Below, one piece after another: positions 1 to 12,664 of a stretch of 64,000 bases of DNA; position 1 is the stretch's first letter, and each line of letters starts with the position of its first letter. The notes below the pieces were generated by a model. The model did no database searches. It was not told the DNA's origin and saw only the letters and a list, made by a program, of their open reading frames with translations. Position numbers and translations under genes: made by a program. The DNA is taken from positions 1 to 64,000 of the forward strand of contig WEDG01004197.1 of the NCBI GenBank assembly GCA_017591395.1, given 5' to 3'. Origin of the DNA: Schistocephalus solidus. Lineage: Eukaryota > Platyhelminthes > Cestoda > Diphyllobothriidea > Diphyllobothriidae.

Positions 1-199
1 TTGTTTTTTTGCTAATATAGAAACCTACCAACAAGCATAGCATTTTTAACCGACGTCTTTGTTTAAATTTGCCAAAAATGAATTTGTTAGAAGACGCAGA
101 GGAATTTTCCTCTTTCCAATCAATTCCAAGGACTCGCATTTTATGATTGTGTGAGCAATTTCATTGTGATTATAAAGATTGTTAAGTGATTCCGGACCA

Positions 200-550
200 A
201 CAGCGTCTGGACAGCGTCTGTTGGCTACGGCAGAAGCAGCGGCAATCAGGCTACGCAAACCGGTCCTGTGCGCTCAAAAGAACTTTATACAGGCACCGCA
301 ATTACCGTGACCGAAAGCCACCAATTTAGCCGCCCGCATCTAATTACCTGTTCCGGCGGCCACCATTCCTCTGACCATAATCAGAAAACGGACCGCAATT
401 TTGTTTTATCCCCCCACCCTGACAACCGTACAATTTGTTTTACTTACCCGCATATTTGACTTATTGACACAGTGATATAAATGTAAAGGCCTGATGAGAA
501 TTTATCGAAAGCTAACGTATGCTCGCCAAATTGTCTTTTGAATTTTTTCA
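200..550 (+). mobile_element. 3' tail of a Penelope-like element (PLE family 2)
   Basis: About 350 bases align closely with the tail of the PLE at 55,425-55,775: both run from the GGACAGCGTC region through a C/A-rich stretch to a hammerhead-like motif. In the longer copy this stretch lies downstream of a GIY-YIG-like endonuclease region, so this fragment is the element's 3' end without RT. The left boundary near 200 is where similarity becomes recognisable. Nothing is intact enough to code. Confidence 0.75.
466..535 (+). ncRNA. Hammerhead ribozyme motif, type I, well formed
   Basis: The sequence shows CTGATGA at 491-497, a short stem II (G498-C506, A499-T505), then GAAA at 507-510. Stem III is AGC (510-512) with GCT (521-523) around an 8-base loop. 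The expected cleavage site follows C524. Stem I pairs GGC (488-490) with GCC (525-527), and GACA (466-469) can extend it by pairing with TGTC (532-535). All invariant core bases are present. Hammerheads are known in the terminal regions of Penelope-like elements, and this one sits in a PLE tail. Self-cleavage is inferred from the fold only. Confidence 0.8.
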
Positions 551-559
551 ATCCTTCAA

Positions 560-860
560 TCTTTGCTCATTTCAAAAGGAATAAAAACAAACCAAGCAGG
601 ATCCCTCTCGTCCGTGCCTCAATTCTGATATACGGACACAAACATCAATTTTCACTTTCCTGCCTGTTGACCTAAACACCAAACTCTGATCCTTTGTACA
701 ATTGTTGGAGGTAATTTTCCTGACAAACGAAGTTATTTTATTGTTTGATGTTGGGTGCCAATTAAAATGTACTTCCCAGGATATAAAAATCGAGCCCAAC
801 TAACTGATCTTGAAAACCAAATAAATCAATTTTGCAAATACAACTAGTTAACCAGCCTGT
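560..860. other. Unassigned spacer
   Basis: About 300 bases between the PLE tail and the next dispersed repeat. A 75-codon minus-strand frame (572-799) is present, but I see no motif, splice context or second copy in the window to support it as a gene. Confidence 0.3.
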
Positions 861-879
861 CTATTTCTTTCAAATGCAT

Positions 880-1080
880 TCAGCAACATGATGAAATCTG
901 CCCGTCAGTCAGGGTCATAATTCATGCTTGACTTCACGTCTACTTGGCTTGACTTTTAAGCCTTTAGAAATGGAGTGGAACAGTGCAGCAGGGCATGGAG
1001 CACGAAATACATGATGCCTGTTTCGTCAGTTCTCAGTCGGTCACACGTTGTACACTTTAAGCTCATCTGTCCACCCGTCA
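880..1080. repeat. Dispersed repeat R3, copy 1 (diverged)
   Basis: The order of short matches (CCCGTCAG...CAGGG, CATG..TGCCTGTTTCGTCAG, GGTCACA) is shared with 8,440-8,620 and 10,630-10,840. This is the most degraded of three copies. No terminal repeats or coding signal were seen. Confidence 0.45.
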
Positions 1081-1245
1081 TTGTCAGTTACAAGGTCTGT
1101 AGATGGATAGGAAAGAGGTATTCACATCCACGCATGAACTTAGTAATGCACCCAGTCGGGATAACATGAATCGCATAAAATTTGTAAATTTCAAGGATCT
1201 AGTCGTCGAGACTTCTAATCATCCGGACAATATGATTTCCATGTA

Positions 1246-1795
1246 ATCTTCAACTCCAAGAAATCCTATCCAATTAATCCTGGTAGATCAATACCATGAA
1301 ACATAGAATTGTCTTCAAGAGGACCAAATCCTCCAACTCCAGAAGTTCTGTCTGAAGAAATACTTTAAATTTGACGTATCAATCTGCGAGCAGATGAAAG
1401 GCTTGCGAAATGGTTCGCCAATTTCAGGATTCTAAGCCGAGTCGGTCTTACAACGGTTGGAGTCACTGCTTTTCCGACCACACAGACAGAAATTCTGGTC
1501 TCGGTATGTGGAGGATATTTTTGTCTACATCAAATGGTATTAGTTGCAGACATTCAAAATACTTATCAACGCCATCTTCCCGGACAATCCATTTACGATA
1601 GAAGAAAACGACCACCTGATCTTTCTGGATTTCATGGTTTGTCAAGAAGATGATAGTTTTCCGTAGGTCAAAGTGATTAGAAAAGCAGCAAATGCAATGA
1701 AAGTACTAAACTTCAGCGGCAACCACCCAATCAGTCCCAAACGCAGTTGCTTATAGGCGCTATACCAGCAGGTGAGACGCGAGTTGCTCGATATA
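1246..1795 (+). mobile_element. PLE family 1 reverse transcriptase fragment, copy 1
   Basis: Translation in shifting frames gives Penelope-type RT blocks: a KG..NGSPISGF block near 1,395, a RYV-D motif near 1,500 (acidic pair as GD rather than DD), then a palm/thumb block with NHPISPKRSC near 1,720-1,745. From about 1,280 to 1,650 it is nearly identical to the fragments at 12,215-12,560 and 15,295-15,650, but it continues about 140 bases further in the 3' direction. Stops and frameshifts make it a pseudogene. Confidence 0.8.
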
Positions 1796-1949
1796 AATTC
1801 GGTGGACTAATTCGGTAGGTGATTCATGTAAATGGGATTCGTGCAAGTTACTCGACATGACCTTGCCATATTTTAAAGTTTGATCTGATCGAGATTCCCC
1901 CACGGGTGATACTCGTGTGAGCCGCGAGCTTCTCGTGTCATGTTTCTTA

Positions 1950-2420
1950 GGCCCGACATGGATTACCAAACGCAATTAATTCCAGTTCACATATTCTGTG
2001 TTGACGCATCACCCAAGCAGGGATATGGGTCACATGTGGAGGAAGCGAATGAATAATACCTCCAATGACAGTGCAACAAATGGCCCTGTACATATCACGC
2101 CTACATTCAACATGGATGATGTAATCATAGCCAGTAACGACTGAGAGATGTACGGCTTAGCTATCATAGCATCAATTACGAGCCTCACCGGTGATCACAA
2201 GATCGCCTAATAAGCTCCATGTTCCGAAATCATCCCTTATTATTCTGATCATTATCACGTCGAGCGGAAAGGACGAATGGATCTCCGAAACATCAAATGA
2301 TAAGCCAGTCTTACACTTGGGGAGCAACATACCAATTAACCTGTCTACTATACTTCGCTTCTTAACTTCTGTGTCGTTGCATCTTTCTGCCTATACTACT
2401 TCTGCTGTATTGTTTTAAAG
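1950..2420 (+). repeat. Unnamed repeat B, copy 1
   Basis: This copy begins at CATGGATTACCAAACG and matches 2,804-3,665 in order, except that the second copy carries about 245 extra bases. Both copies open with an ATG frame of about 32 codons (MDYQT...VEEAN, then stop). Differences between the copies are mostly amino-acid changing, so coding constraint is not obvious. I cannot assign it to a known transposon class. Confidence 0.55.
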
Positions 2421-2433
2421 GAGCATTCTTCAA

Positions 2434-2803
2434 ATGAATTATGTGCAGAGAAAAATTGAATGTTCACATCCTCCCATGAATTAAATTATCGTTTTAGATA
2501 AAACTGACATGCATATATTAACAAGTATGCTTGACGGAATACTTATAAATAGAAAGCATTAGTCGCAAAATAATAATAAGTGAAATTGTTTTGCTTTTAT
2601 ATTGCAGTGAAACATAATCTTGTGGATGTCATCTTGGAATAAAGAAGAAGATTTAAAAACAGAGCAAATACGGTTAAATTCTATCTATTTTGCCAGCAAG
2701 CATATCGCTTGCGTGCAATCGTGTCATTTGGCCCCTGAGATGCCATTGGTTGGCCTCGTAACGAATCGGCTAAGTCTGAACATTATTTGGGCTTATAAAA
2801 CAA
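2434..2803 (+). promoter_or_regulatory. Duplicated TATA-containing promoter block, copy 1
   Basis: This block aligns over about 360 bases with 15,672-16,027, the region directly upstream of the secreted-peptide gene. Shared features include the AATAATAATAAGTG stretch, TCTTGTGGATGTCATCTTGG, CCATTGGTTGGCCTCGTAA and the terminal GGGCTTATAAAA TATA-like box. Here the TATA box is followed within a few bases by repeat B instead of the peptide exon. Only the first 40 or so bases recur again at 3,726-3,770. Confidence 0.6.
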
Positions 2804-3665
2804 GCATGGATTACCAAACGAAATTAAGTCCCGTTCGCATATTCTGTGTTGAGACATCACCTGAGCAGGGATATGGGTTACATGTGGAGGAGGCGAATGA
2901 CTAATACGTCCAATGACAGTGCAACAAATGGCCGGGTACATATCATGACTACATTTAACATGGATGATGAAATCACGGCCAGTAACGACTAAGACACGGA
3001 CTAGTTAGCTATCATTGCATCAATTACGACCCCCACCGGTGATCACGAGATGTGCTATTTATTGTACTCATGTGATCGCGTGGTCACTACTCACCTTGTT
3101 CATCCTGCGCCATTTTCTGCAAGTGTCTCTGAGGCTTGGTTCGAGAGAGAATACGATGCGCCAGCCCTATAGGTTTCACGTTCCAGTGATCACTTCTTCT
3201 TATTCTGATCATTATCACGAGGAACGTTAACGATGGATGGGTCTTCGAAACATCAAATGATAAGTCACACTTACATTAAGATTGTAACAGGCCAGACGAA
3301 GCAGCTGTTTCACGGTCCTTACCGAGCATCAGTATGCCATACTTCAACGGATTGAGGTGGAAATACATGAAAGGAAGTCGAGGTAGCGACTTGGTTGTGG
3401 TTAGAAACCTACACATGTAGTAAACTTTCTATTTTGCTAGAGCAAATTTCTGCGAGTCCAACTTTCCAAACCATAAACAAAGCCATCGAAACTACAGCCC
3501 TATTCTTAAGCTCACCAGGACTATACTGAAGCCCGAGTGTAATTCTCTGTTACTCTGTGTTTTATACTTCGCTTTTTAACTTCTGTGTCATTGCATCCTT
3601 CTGGCTATACTACTTCTGCTGTATTGCTTTTTCCCTAAAATGCGTATTTTCAAGGAGCATTAATC
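2804..3665 (+). repeat. Unnamed repeat B, copy 2, with internal insertion
   Basis: Homologous to 1,950-2,420. The first about 490 bases match, then 3,292-3,560 is extra sequence not found in copy 1, and the match resumes with the TATACTTCGCTT...TACTACTTCTGCTGTATTG tail. The leading short ATG frame (2,806-2,904) is retained. It sits immediately downstream of a TATA-like box. Confidence 0.55.
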
Positions 3666-3728
3666 GATAATATCAAAAATAAATACTGATGCAGAATACT
3701 CAGTCAAAAGGCGCATACTTCCGATGCA

Positions 3729-3992
3729 TTATGTGTAGGAAAAATGTGAATGTTCGCAATCTCCCAGGTAGAAAATACTGGTCTCAGGCATCACTAGTTT
3801 CTGGTTCACTACAGCACCAAAAATAGCTCCCCACGTCGTATCTGTTACTTTCACGACCACAAAGACATATAGGGCATGGCGATCATTAAGGCTGATCATT
3901 ACATCCATTACTTGATACTTGATAGATGTGAGCCCATTGAAATGCAGGGTAGAGGATTTCGACTGTATACCATTCGCTTCTTGTAAATGCAT
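3729..3992 (-). CDS. Hypothetical 87-codon ORF (weak)
   Basis: An uninterrupted minus-strand frame encodes a mixed-composition 87-residue peptide with a hydrophobic middle (ALYVFVVVKV). It does not match a family I recognise, has no recognisable start context, and its 3' end overlaps a short piece of the promoter-block repeat (3,726-3,770). It could be an exon or a chance frame. Confidence 0.2.
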   Translation of the reverse strand: MHLQEANGIQSKSSTLHFNGLTSIKYQVMDVMISLNDRHALYVFVVVKVTDTTWGAIFGAVVNQKLVMPETSIFYLGDCEHSHFSYT

Positions 3993-4177
3993 CGTTTATA
4001 GATCACGGTCTTACGAAGACGCCTGCTATCAGTCTTCGTGAGATCCTTTAGATGTAACCTGCGTCAATTGACATCCGTTTATGCCTAGTCAGTTTCCGAA
4101 TTCAGGATATAAAGAGACTGTGCAGCCAATGCATTTAAATCACTGGCCGCATCCATGGCTATGGCATGAGAATGTTA

Positions 4178-5245
<1,068 letters not shown>

Positions 5246-5254
5246 TTATTCCTT

Positions 5255-7975
5255 AAAAAAACAGAATTCAAACTGTGCCAAGTTGTTTAAATTTTGAGCA
5301 GTAAAAAGAATTTCCACAACTGGACTGTTTTCAACAGGATTTGTCAACCGCGGAACAAAACAAATATCGTCACTGACCTGAGACAGTGGCTTAGCGAAGA
5401 GGAACAAAATTTGGTTATTATCAACAAGTGATCCATCGTCCATTGTTCTCCCCTTGAAGAGACCCGTTCTGGATGACCACGCAGTCGACCCAATAAAGAG
5501 GGACCCGCGGCCTACCGTAAGCACTTCTGCGGCAAACCAAAAACTAATGTTTATGCACACCAATGCACAGAGTATGTTATCGAATCTCGACGAGCTGAAG
5601 ATTCATGTCAGCAAAAAATATCCTGATATAACTTCACTAACAGAAACCTAGTTGTTCCAAATTATGGACAACCGAGAGATAACTATGCCTGGCTACCAAC
5701 TGTTTGGAAAAGACAAGGAAGGGCGTCAAGGAGGATGAGGCGTACTCACATATGCGAACAGTGAACTTACAGTTTTAGACAAAATGGATAAAGTGGCGTC
5801 TTCTTCCGAGGCGATATGTCTATTCATAAAAGTACCAGGTTCATCAAGTCTGGATGTCCTGACAGTTTACTGTCCACAGAGAAGAGACCCGTAGCCCATC
5901 CTTTCTTGATTGAGGAGCTTGGAATTTTGCTATACGGTTGGATCTCCTGAGCATGGGTGACTTTATTGCGCCTCACATAGACTGGAGCTTGGCCTACGCA
6001 TATAGCCCTGATCTAGCCTTTTGCGGTTGCCTTCTGAGCTTAAGCGAAAGCGACTTCTCACACAGCATGTCACATTTCCAACAAGGATGCGCGAAAGACA
6101 ACAGGCCAAATTTGTTGACCTCGTTCTCACGAAGTCGCAGGACAGCATCGACAAAGTGTCATGTCTACCACCGCTAGCTAAAAGTGACCACATTGTACTG
6201 CGATGGAAGTACTCACTATTTGCAATACCACAAAGACACACACCAGTCACAAGGAATATATGGCAAGGCGATTTCGATGGAATAAGTGCCAAACTCATGT
6301 GCACTCAGTGGGAACCTTTATTCTTTTAAAACATAACCGAGAACTGGGGAACGTTCCAGGACATACTGCACAGGCTCATTGAAAATGACTGTCCGATTTT
6401 GAGGAAGAGGTTGACCAACAGACCGGGATGGCTAATGCAGGCCTTCAAAATGGAAGTTTGCAAATAGCGGTTATTGTGGAAAACATCGGCCAAGGTTGAG
6501 GTTGAGAGTGGTGTTCCCTAAGGCTTTGTTCTCGGCCCTATTTTGTTTATTGTCTACATCAATGATTGCGCCAGCGAACTAGACTGTGATATGACCACGC
6601 TTGCCAATGATCGTTACCATTGGTGCATCATTCAAAATGCGGCTGACGAAGAGAACTTGCAGACTCGTCTCCAAAATTTGTCAAAGAACTGGCACTTACC
6701 ATTCAATGAGAGCAAGTGCAACATCATACAAGTTGGGAAAAACAATCCTTCGAATCGTACGGTTTACCAAATAAATGACATACCATTGAAAGAAGAAGAT
6801 GCCTTTAAAAAACTGGGAGTCTGTATCACGCCCTACATTGCGCAAAGGTAGCGAAGTCAGCGATGTCGATTATGTATCTCGTCAAACGAACTTTTTCGGC
6901 CTTCAATGATGACTGCTTGACCAAAGTCTTTGGAACCTTCGTGGGGCCAAAGTTGGAATCCAATATCCAAGTGTGGATACCATGGACATCGAAGGACACC
7001 AGCATCTTCAAAATGTCTAAAGCAAGCAGCCATACTTGTCCTTGCACAGGATCACAGCTTTATGAAAAATGGCTGTATAATCTCAAACTCATTCACTTGT
7101 GGTATAAACCGCTTCGAGGAGACCTGATACTATCATTTTACATATATTGCGTTCAGGACAGATGCCTTGCCTCAGTCAATTTCTTCGAGTTAGAAACAAC
7201 GATAAACTAGAGAGGTCATCCTCTCAAATTACGTGTGACTGGGGCTAGACTAGACACTCGGAAGTACTTTTTCTCAAAAAGAGTGGTTGAAGCTTGGAAT
7301 AATATTCCTCTGGATGTTGTTATGTCGGAATCCCTGGAGGCTTTTAAGCGAAAGTTGGATTCATATGACAGAAAGTGCTACAGCACGTACTGAAAGATGC
7401 AAGGGCGAAGCCATAAAAATAAAGCATTTGAGTACTACTTGCTGCATTTGAGTAATATTTCTGTGTGTGTTATGTTTTTCCTAGGACTAACGCTCTCTCC
7501 CACAATTCTTCTAGGTCTTCGCTCCTTTAATATCTGTACGTCTTGGGGACACCATGAGTACTCACATCAGCCGAACTTGGCGGCCATCGTCAATGCGGTC
7601 TCTAAACTGTCTCCCTTAGTTCGAAACACAGCGGAACGAGGACGATCTGGACGGATATTTCACAATTTGACAGCAGTTGGCGGACTGCAATCAGCAAGGG
7701 AGTGTCTGACTGCACCATCCGCACTTCGGTGATGATATGGGTGAGCTCCGTGATGCCCCCCTGCACCAAGGGCGAGAGTTTTTCTTTTAATATCACAGGG
7801 AGTTATATTTTACTGTCTGCTCTTTTTCAACGATGTTTTACCCCATTAGTCCATAGCGATTGACCTTGCAAGCAAACCGGGATACTATTTTTTAGACCAC
7901 AACACACATGTTCAATTAGGGAATGCAAAGGTTACTCAACTTCTTCTCCCTGAAATATACTGATACTGATATAAG
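5255..7975 (+). pseudogene. CR1-like LINE, family A, copy 1 (internally deleted)
   Basis: This non-LTR retrotransposon remnant aligns in order with 56,600-61,220. It starts inside ORF1. The endonuclease part follows, with NAQSMLSNLDEL near 5,560, a GDFIAPHIDW block near 5,950-5,985 and DLVLTKSQDS near 6,120. At about 6,470 it jumps straight to the RT GVP-GFVLGP block (6,510-6,540), losing about 950 bases that copy 2 retains (fingers and proximal palm). The motif C region reads LANDR where copy 2 has FADDL. The thumb and C-terminal region reach about 7,390, followed by a 3' UTR ending in TACTGATACTGATA. Multiple stops make it dead. Confidence 0.85.
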
Positions 7976-8099
7976 AGCCACTGTGTGGTTTCTGGCAGGG
8001 GTCGAGAGGATGCCCCATTGCACAAAGAGACGAGTGAGTCCTATAAACGATCGGTGAGCGCCTTTCTAAAATTGTAAACATTTTTTATTGAAATCGGCA

Positions 8100-8390
8100 A
8101 GACAAAGATACCTTGCCTCAATGGTTAGGGCGTTGGACCTCTGATCAACAGGTCACCTGATCGAGTCACGGGCTGGGCCCCACCTGTAACTGAATGTGGC
8201 TGGTTGCCGACTGTATATTTCATTTGGAATTGCCTGTAATACGGTATATAATCCAACAGTAACCAACATCCCTCCTCATGGACCGCAAACTGCGCGAACG
8301 CGATGCACCAGATGAAATAGATCCGACCAATACATCGAAATCTAGCTCGTGATCTAGGGGCATTGCAGATACGCATCCAGTGAAATATTT
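8100..8390 (+). repeat. tRNA-derived SINE
   Basis: The head resembles a tRNA gene with internal RNA polymerase III promoter boxes: A box TGGTTAGGGCG at about 8,121 and a B-box-like GATCGAGTC at about 8,160. A tRNA-unrelated body of about 200 bases follows. A diverged second copy of the body is present at about 8,725-8,880 (shared TGTATATTTC.TTTGGAATTGCCT). The head does not fold into a full cloverleaf that I can support, so this is a SINE rather than a tRNA gene. Confidence 0.65.
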
Positions 8391-8439
8391 TTTAATTTGG
8401 GAAGTGGTATATTACCTCCTGTGAGGTAATTAAATCTGA

Positions 8440-8620
8440 TCTTCTGACAGGGCTTAAAATGCCCACACAACTGCATATCTGATGAACTTTCCTCATGAGA
8501 CCTTTACGCATATGAGGAAACAGTGGAGTTGACATAGTGGATTAAGTCCAGGACGCCTGTTTCGTCAGCAGCCATTTGGTCACATGCTATAAACCCTGAG
8601 GGGATCAGTTCATGCGGGAG
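8440..8620. repeat. Dispersed repeat R3, copy 2
   Basis: Strong similarity to 10,630-10,840, including GAGACCTTTACGCATATGA.GA, CCTGTTTC.TCAGCA and GGTCACATGCTAT.AACCCTGAGGG. It lies just downstream of the SINE, so the two could be parts of one composite repeat. Confidence 0.6.
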
Positions 8621-8724
8621 ATTAGGGAAAGCATCTCGTTGAAAGGGCTGAAGTTTTATCAGCTGAATAAACCCAATTACCGTGAAACACTAGTAACGTT
8701 CTACCAGACTAAAAGTCAGTTGCA

Positions 8725-8880
8725 ATGTATATTTCCTTTGGAATTGCCTAGAAAATGCTAAAAAATGCACTTTTATCTTACATATAATACAACCATGCAT
8801 AACATCCTTTCCCCTGGACAGCAAAATGCACGAAGTTCTTCTGCTGGTCGAACGTGGTATATCAGAGGAAGATGGTCCAG
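8725..8880 (+). repeat. Degenerate SINE body, copy 2
   Basis: Matches the non-tRNA part of the SINE at 8,205-8,350 in scattered blocks. The tRNA-like head is missing, so it is a 5'-truncated copy, as expected for retroposition. Confidence 0.45.
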
Positions 8881-8889
8881 GAAATTAAT

Positions 8890-10620
8890 TCGGAATTTAC
8901 AGACCACAATCGAAAAGACCAAATGTTTACTGTGGGATATTGAATTGTTTGCCTTTTGTAGAGATAATCTTCGCAAAATTTAAATCCGTGACTAAAATAC
9001 CTAGCTTTCGTACATGAAATGGCCGAGAACCACTTCGGTTGTATTTGTGGAGTACAAGCTTTGGTCCCTCCTATCAAATGTGCATTTTGACTGCAAACAT
9101 GGAATTTCCTATTCCTAAGCGCTTGTCCGCGCATCCACACTGCGTTCCTTCATACCATTCTCGGGGAAAGATAAGAGGCAAAACTCCTGCCACACGAGGA
9201 CATCATATGTTCACCTGTTTCATCCCTCTGTACCTCCATTATCCAGGATCTGAAAGTGAAATGCATAGAATAGCTGTTGCAAAGCAAGTTGCATGGAAGT
9301 CTATGATTTCCTAAGTGTGTAGAAGAATCTAGGAAAGGAATCTTAGTTATACTTGTGATCCCGGATCGGGTGAACCAAATTCCCTGCAATTTACCCATTT
9401 CATGATATAAGTTTAAATAGTTAAAAATCGCATGAAATTATACGATCTTTCACCACAAAGCGCGTGTCCGTGAGTAGAATTTAGCGTACCCAATCAATAA
9501 TTAGTTGGACCGACACTAGTTAAAAGATAAGAAAGAAATTCTGGTCTGTGACTTTCATGCGCCAACAAACGAAACATCCGGGCTGCAAACATATTGTGCC
9601 AAGTGTGACAGAATTAGAGTGATTTTATACGCAAAACCCAATTGCTGGTCGTACATGACGTAGGAAACCACCATCGACAGATATGCTTCAGGTGTGAATG
9701 CTGCATTTATAAAATCGAGAGTTAGGTCCACCTCATAGCTCTGTCGCCAGGAAGCAATTAGACATTTCAAATAGGGAAACCGTTAATAGTCTTGAAATAT
9801 TGAATCTAGCCAAATTATATATTTATGTGCTGCCGCACGCATAGCGCTATGGTAATAACCTTTGATTTTGTACACTTCCTTGAGCTGTATTGTGTACTCT
9901 TGTTGACAATGGACACCTGCCTGAGCTCTAAGGCTCCGACAAAGAACAAATCATTCAGCTGCTCGACTCACACGTACACGTTGAATGTGAAAAGTCCGGT
10001 CTCTTGGTTGTTTAATCCCTTCCAAATCCATTAGTGCGTTTGACTTTTTCACTAGAGGGATAATTTAGTGAACGCGTTTGGACCACAAAACAAATTTTCA
10101 CAGTTGCTTACAGAGTTGGGCTAGATTAAAATTCTACTAAACATAATAAACCGAACATGGACCCTGATTGAATGATAGGATAGTGGAGGAGTAAGAAATA
10201 CTTCACCGACAGCGGTATCATAACGGGCATTAAACCCAGCTAGATCTGCAAATCATCCGGCAATCATTATTGCATTCCTTGAAATTGGCAAGCACCTAAA
10301 GTGTGTACTTTTTGAAACCAAAGTAATAATGGGCCTCGCAATAGGATATAATCGGTAAAGTAAAAAGTAAAAATATAGGAGGATTGAAGTTTGCTTGCTT
10401 TGGAAAATAAAAACATTCGAATGCAGAAATGATCGTTCTGGGTTAAAATGGACTACTTAGCGTGCGGAATACTTAACTGAACGAAACCGACTCTCTGTTA
10501 GCATATTGAATGTCACGGTATTTTCTGATTTCAAAATCCACAGGATATGGCACATAGAACTGCTCTTCTACGGCAGCTACTACTTAGTACGCAACCATGG
10601 AAACATTTAGAAAGTTATTG
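8890..10620. other. Unassigned region
   Basis: No repeat family seen elsewhere in the window and no recognisable protein motif. Frames of 60-92 codons occur on both strands around 8,862-9,398, overlap each other, and have no supporting motif or splice structure. This may be intergenic or intronic host DNA. Confidence 0.3.
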
Positions 10621-10629
10621 AGAGGTCTA

Positions 10630-10840
10630 TTACGTCCTGCGGATTGATGGAATCTTCCCGTCAGACAGGGCTCGAAATGCACACATGACTACATGTCTGG
10701 ATAACTTTTCTCTGAGACCTTTACGCATATGATGAGACAGTGGAATTGGCCGTGGTGGATAAAATCAAGGAAGCCTGTTTCATCAGCAATCATTCGGTCA
10801 CATGCTATGAACCCTGAGGGCATCAGTTCACGACTCGATC
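10630..10840. repeat. Dispersed repeat R3, copy 3
   Basis: Third copy of the repeat at 8,440-8,620. On the minus strand it stays open within a 68-codon frame (10,689-10,895), but the other copies do not preserve that frame, so I treat it as non-coding. Confidence 0.6.
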
Positions 10841-10899
10841 TAAAGTAGCCTATAAAACGCTTTGTGGATAGACGATAATAGGGAAATCGCTCCATAATT

Positions 10900-11900
10900 T
10901 TTTCACCGAAATCTCAAGCGTGACACAACAATCTACCTACTGTCAGACCTCACGGTTATAATCGAGAACATTTTCTAGAGACACATTTTGACTTGTGGTT
11001 CATGAGAACTCCCAGACAGGTATCACATCAGATTTTCCAGACAAACAGAAGTGGTATTCAGGAGATATGCCCAAATCACTCATGAAGATGATGTCTTGTT
11101 TTTTTTCCCTTTGTGTGATTCTATTTAGCCTTCAATTAGAATTGAGAACTCAGTTTCGGTGTCATGTGAACTGTAAAGCCATCAGTGGGATGAAATGATC
11201 TCAGAAGGAAACCATTTTTGAAGCCACAGCATTCCAATACGTGTCACACATCCCGAAAGAATGAAGGAGACATGTTGTAACTATTAAATCCTTAAAACAA
11301 CCGGTAAGGTATCCCATTTGGTTCACCAGATGCCAGTCAATGGCAAGATGCACATAAGCCCGATTCTATGGTAACCATGATTTCTTCTGAAATTTCTACT
11401 GGAGAAGATAGATTTATATGTGCAAAACATTTGCGTCTAAGGAGCATTAACAGAATTACGGAGAAATAATTGGGAGTTGACCAGGAGTGGTATAAAGAAG
11501 AGTATTAAACCATAAGTATCCTAGGAAATGCGGAGTGAACAATAAAATTATCAAACAATTTGCATATCATGTGTATTTGAAAGGATGCTCATCAGACGGG
11601 CGTATTACTGAAGCGCACTTGGAAAACTTCTGTAGGTGAGCCGTGGGCATATGATTCGTGATAGAACGATCGGGGCGATATCAGTGGTTTGCACTTGACC
11701 AAGTTACATACAGGTAATTGAAGGCAAGATGGTCAATGGACGAAATTCAACGTATTTCTTAGGGACAGAATCGACCCAAGAAATTGACACCACATCAGAC
11801 TAAGTGGAAACCATCCATAGAAATGCAAAAGATATACATATCCACTCTTAAATTTATTTTTGATGATAAGACATTTGTGGTTTCACGTTCATGGATACTA
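10900..11900. other. Unassigned region
   Basis: About 1 kb of A/T-rich sequence with no supported gene and no match to other parts of the window. It may contain the ancient 5' portion of the adjoining PLE, but I could not read PLE motifs before about 11,950. Confidence 0.3.
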
Positions 11901-11904
11901 ATGC

Positions 11905-12596
11905 TTATAAATGACTGGCCCTAAAAGGTTACCATCATCCTTGTGGGCACTCCGCTTCGGCCAATCGTGCTCTTAAATGTACTCTAAATTTCGGACTGAT
12001 AATGCGGCTGTTTCAACGTCTCAATTTTCTTACCTCTCATTCGGATACCACAGTCAGCTCCTCAGCACAATTCTTAGAGAAACCTAAAGGTGTTAGCTTC
12101 TTGCCAAGTGATGTCATGCTATCTTTTGTCGCGATGCAATATTTTAATTCGATTCCGTAGGATCTGGCAGTCGATCCTATCCAATTAACCCTGGTAGATC
12201 AATACCATGAAACATAGAATCATCTTCAAGAGGACCAAATCCTCCAACTTCAGAAGTTCTGTCTGAAGAAATACTTTAAATTTGACGTAACAATCTGCGA
12301 GCAGATGAAAGGCTTGCGAAATGGTTCGCCAATTTCAGGATTCTTAGCCGAGTCGGTCTTACAACGGTTGGATTCACTGCTCTTACGACTACACAGACCG
12401 AAATTCTGGTCTCGGTATGTGGAGGATATTTTTTGTTTATATCAAATGGTATTAGTTGCTGACATTCAAAATACTTATCAACGCCATCTTCACGGATAAT
12501 CCATTTACGATGGAAGAAAATGACCACCTGATCTTTCTGGATTTCATGGTTTGTCGAAAAGATGATAGTTGTCCTTAAGCCAGAAAAATTCACAAT
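11905..12596 (+). pseudogene. PLE family 1 reverse transcriptase fragment, copy 2
   Basis: Penelope-type RT pieces are readable in order: a conserved upstream block with NAAVSTSQFSY or the alternative frame LFQRLNFLTSHSDTTVSSS (about 12,010-12,070), FLEKPKGVSFLPSDVM, a FNSIP block followed by a stop where active elements have a coding triplet, YFKFDVTICEQMKGLRNG, SPISGFLAESVLQRL, and RYVEDIF near 12,415 in place of YVDD. It begins at TATAAATGACTGGCCC and ends at GCCAGAAAAATT, almost the same two points as the copy at 14,995-15,683. It cannot encode an active RT. Confidence 0.85.
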
Positions 12597-12664
12597 TAAA
12601 TATCCATTGGGCCAATTATGTGGTCCGAGTGTTCCCGTCTGTTGGCAAACTTCTGAGCTACCGC

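Noticed and set aside
8110..8175. Functional tRNA gene
   Set aside because: A and B boxes are visible, but acceptor and anticodon stems do not pair convincingly, and a SINE body follows.
8862..9398. Overlapping plus and minus frames of 82-92 codons
   Set aside because: Both strands are open by chance; no motif, paralogue or splice context favours either.
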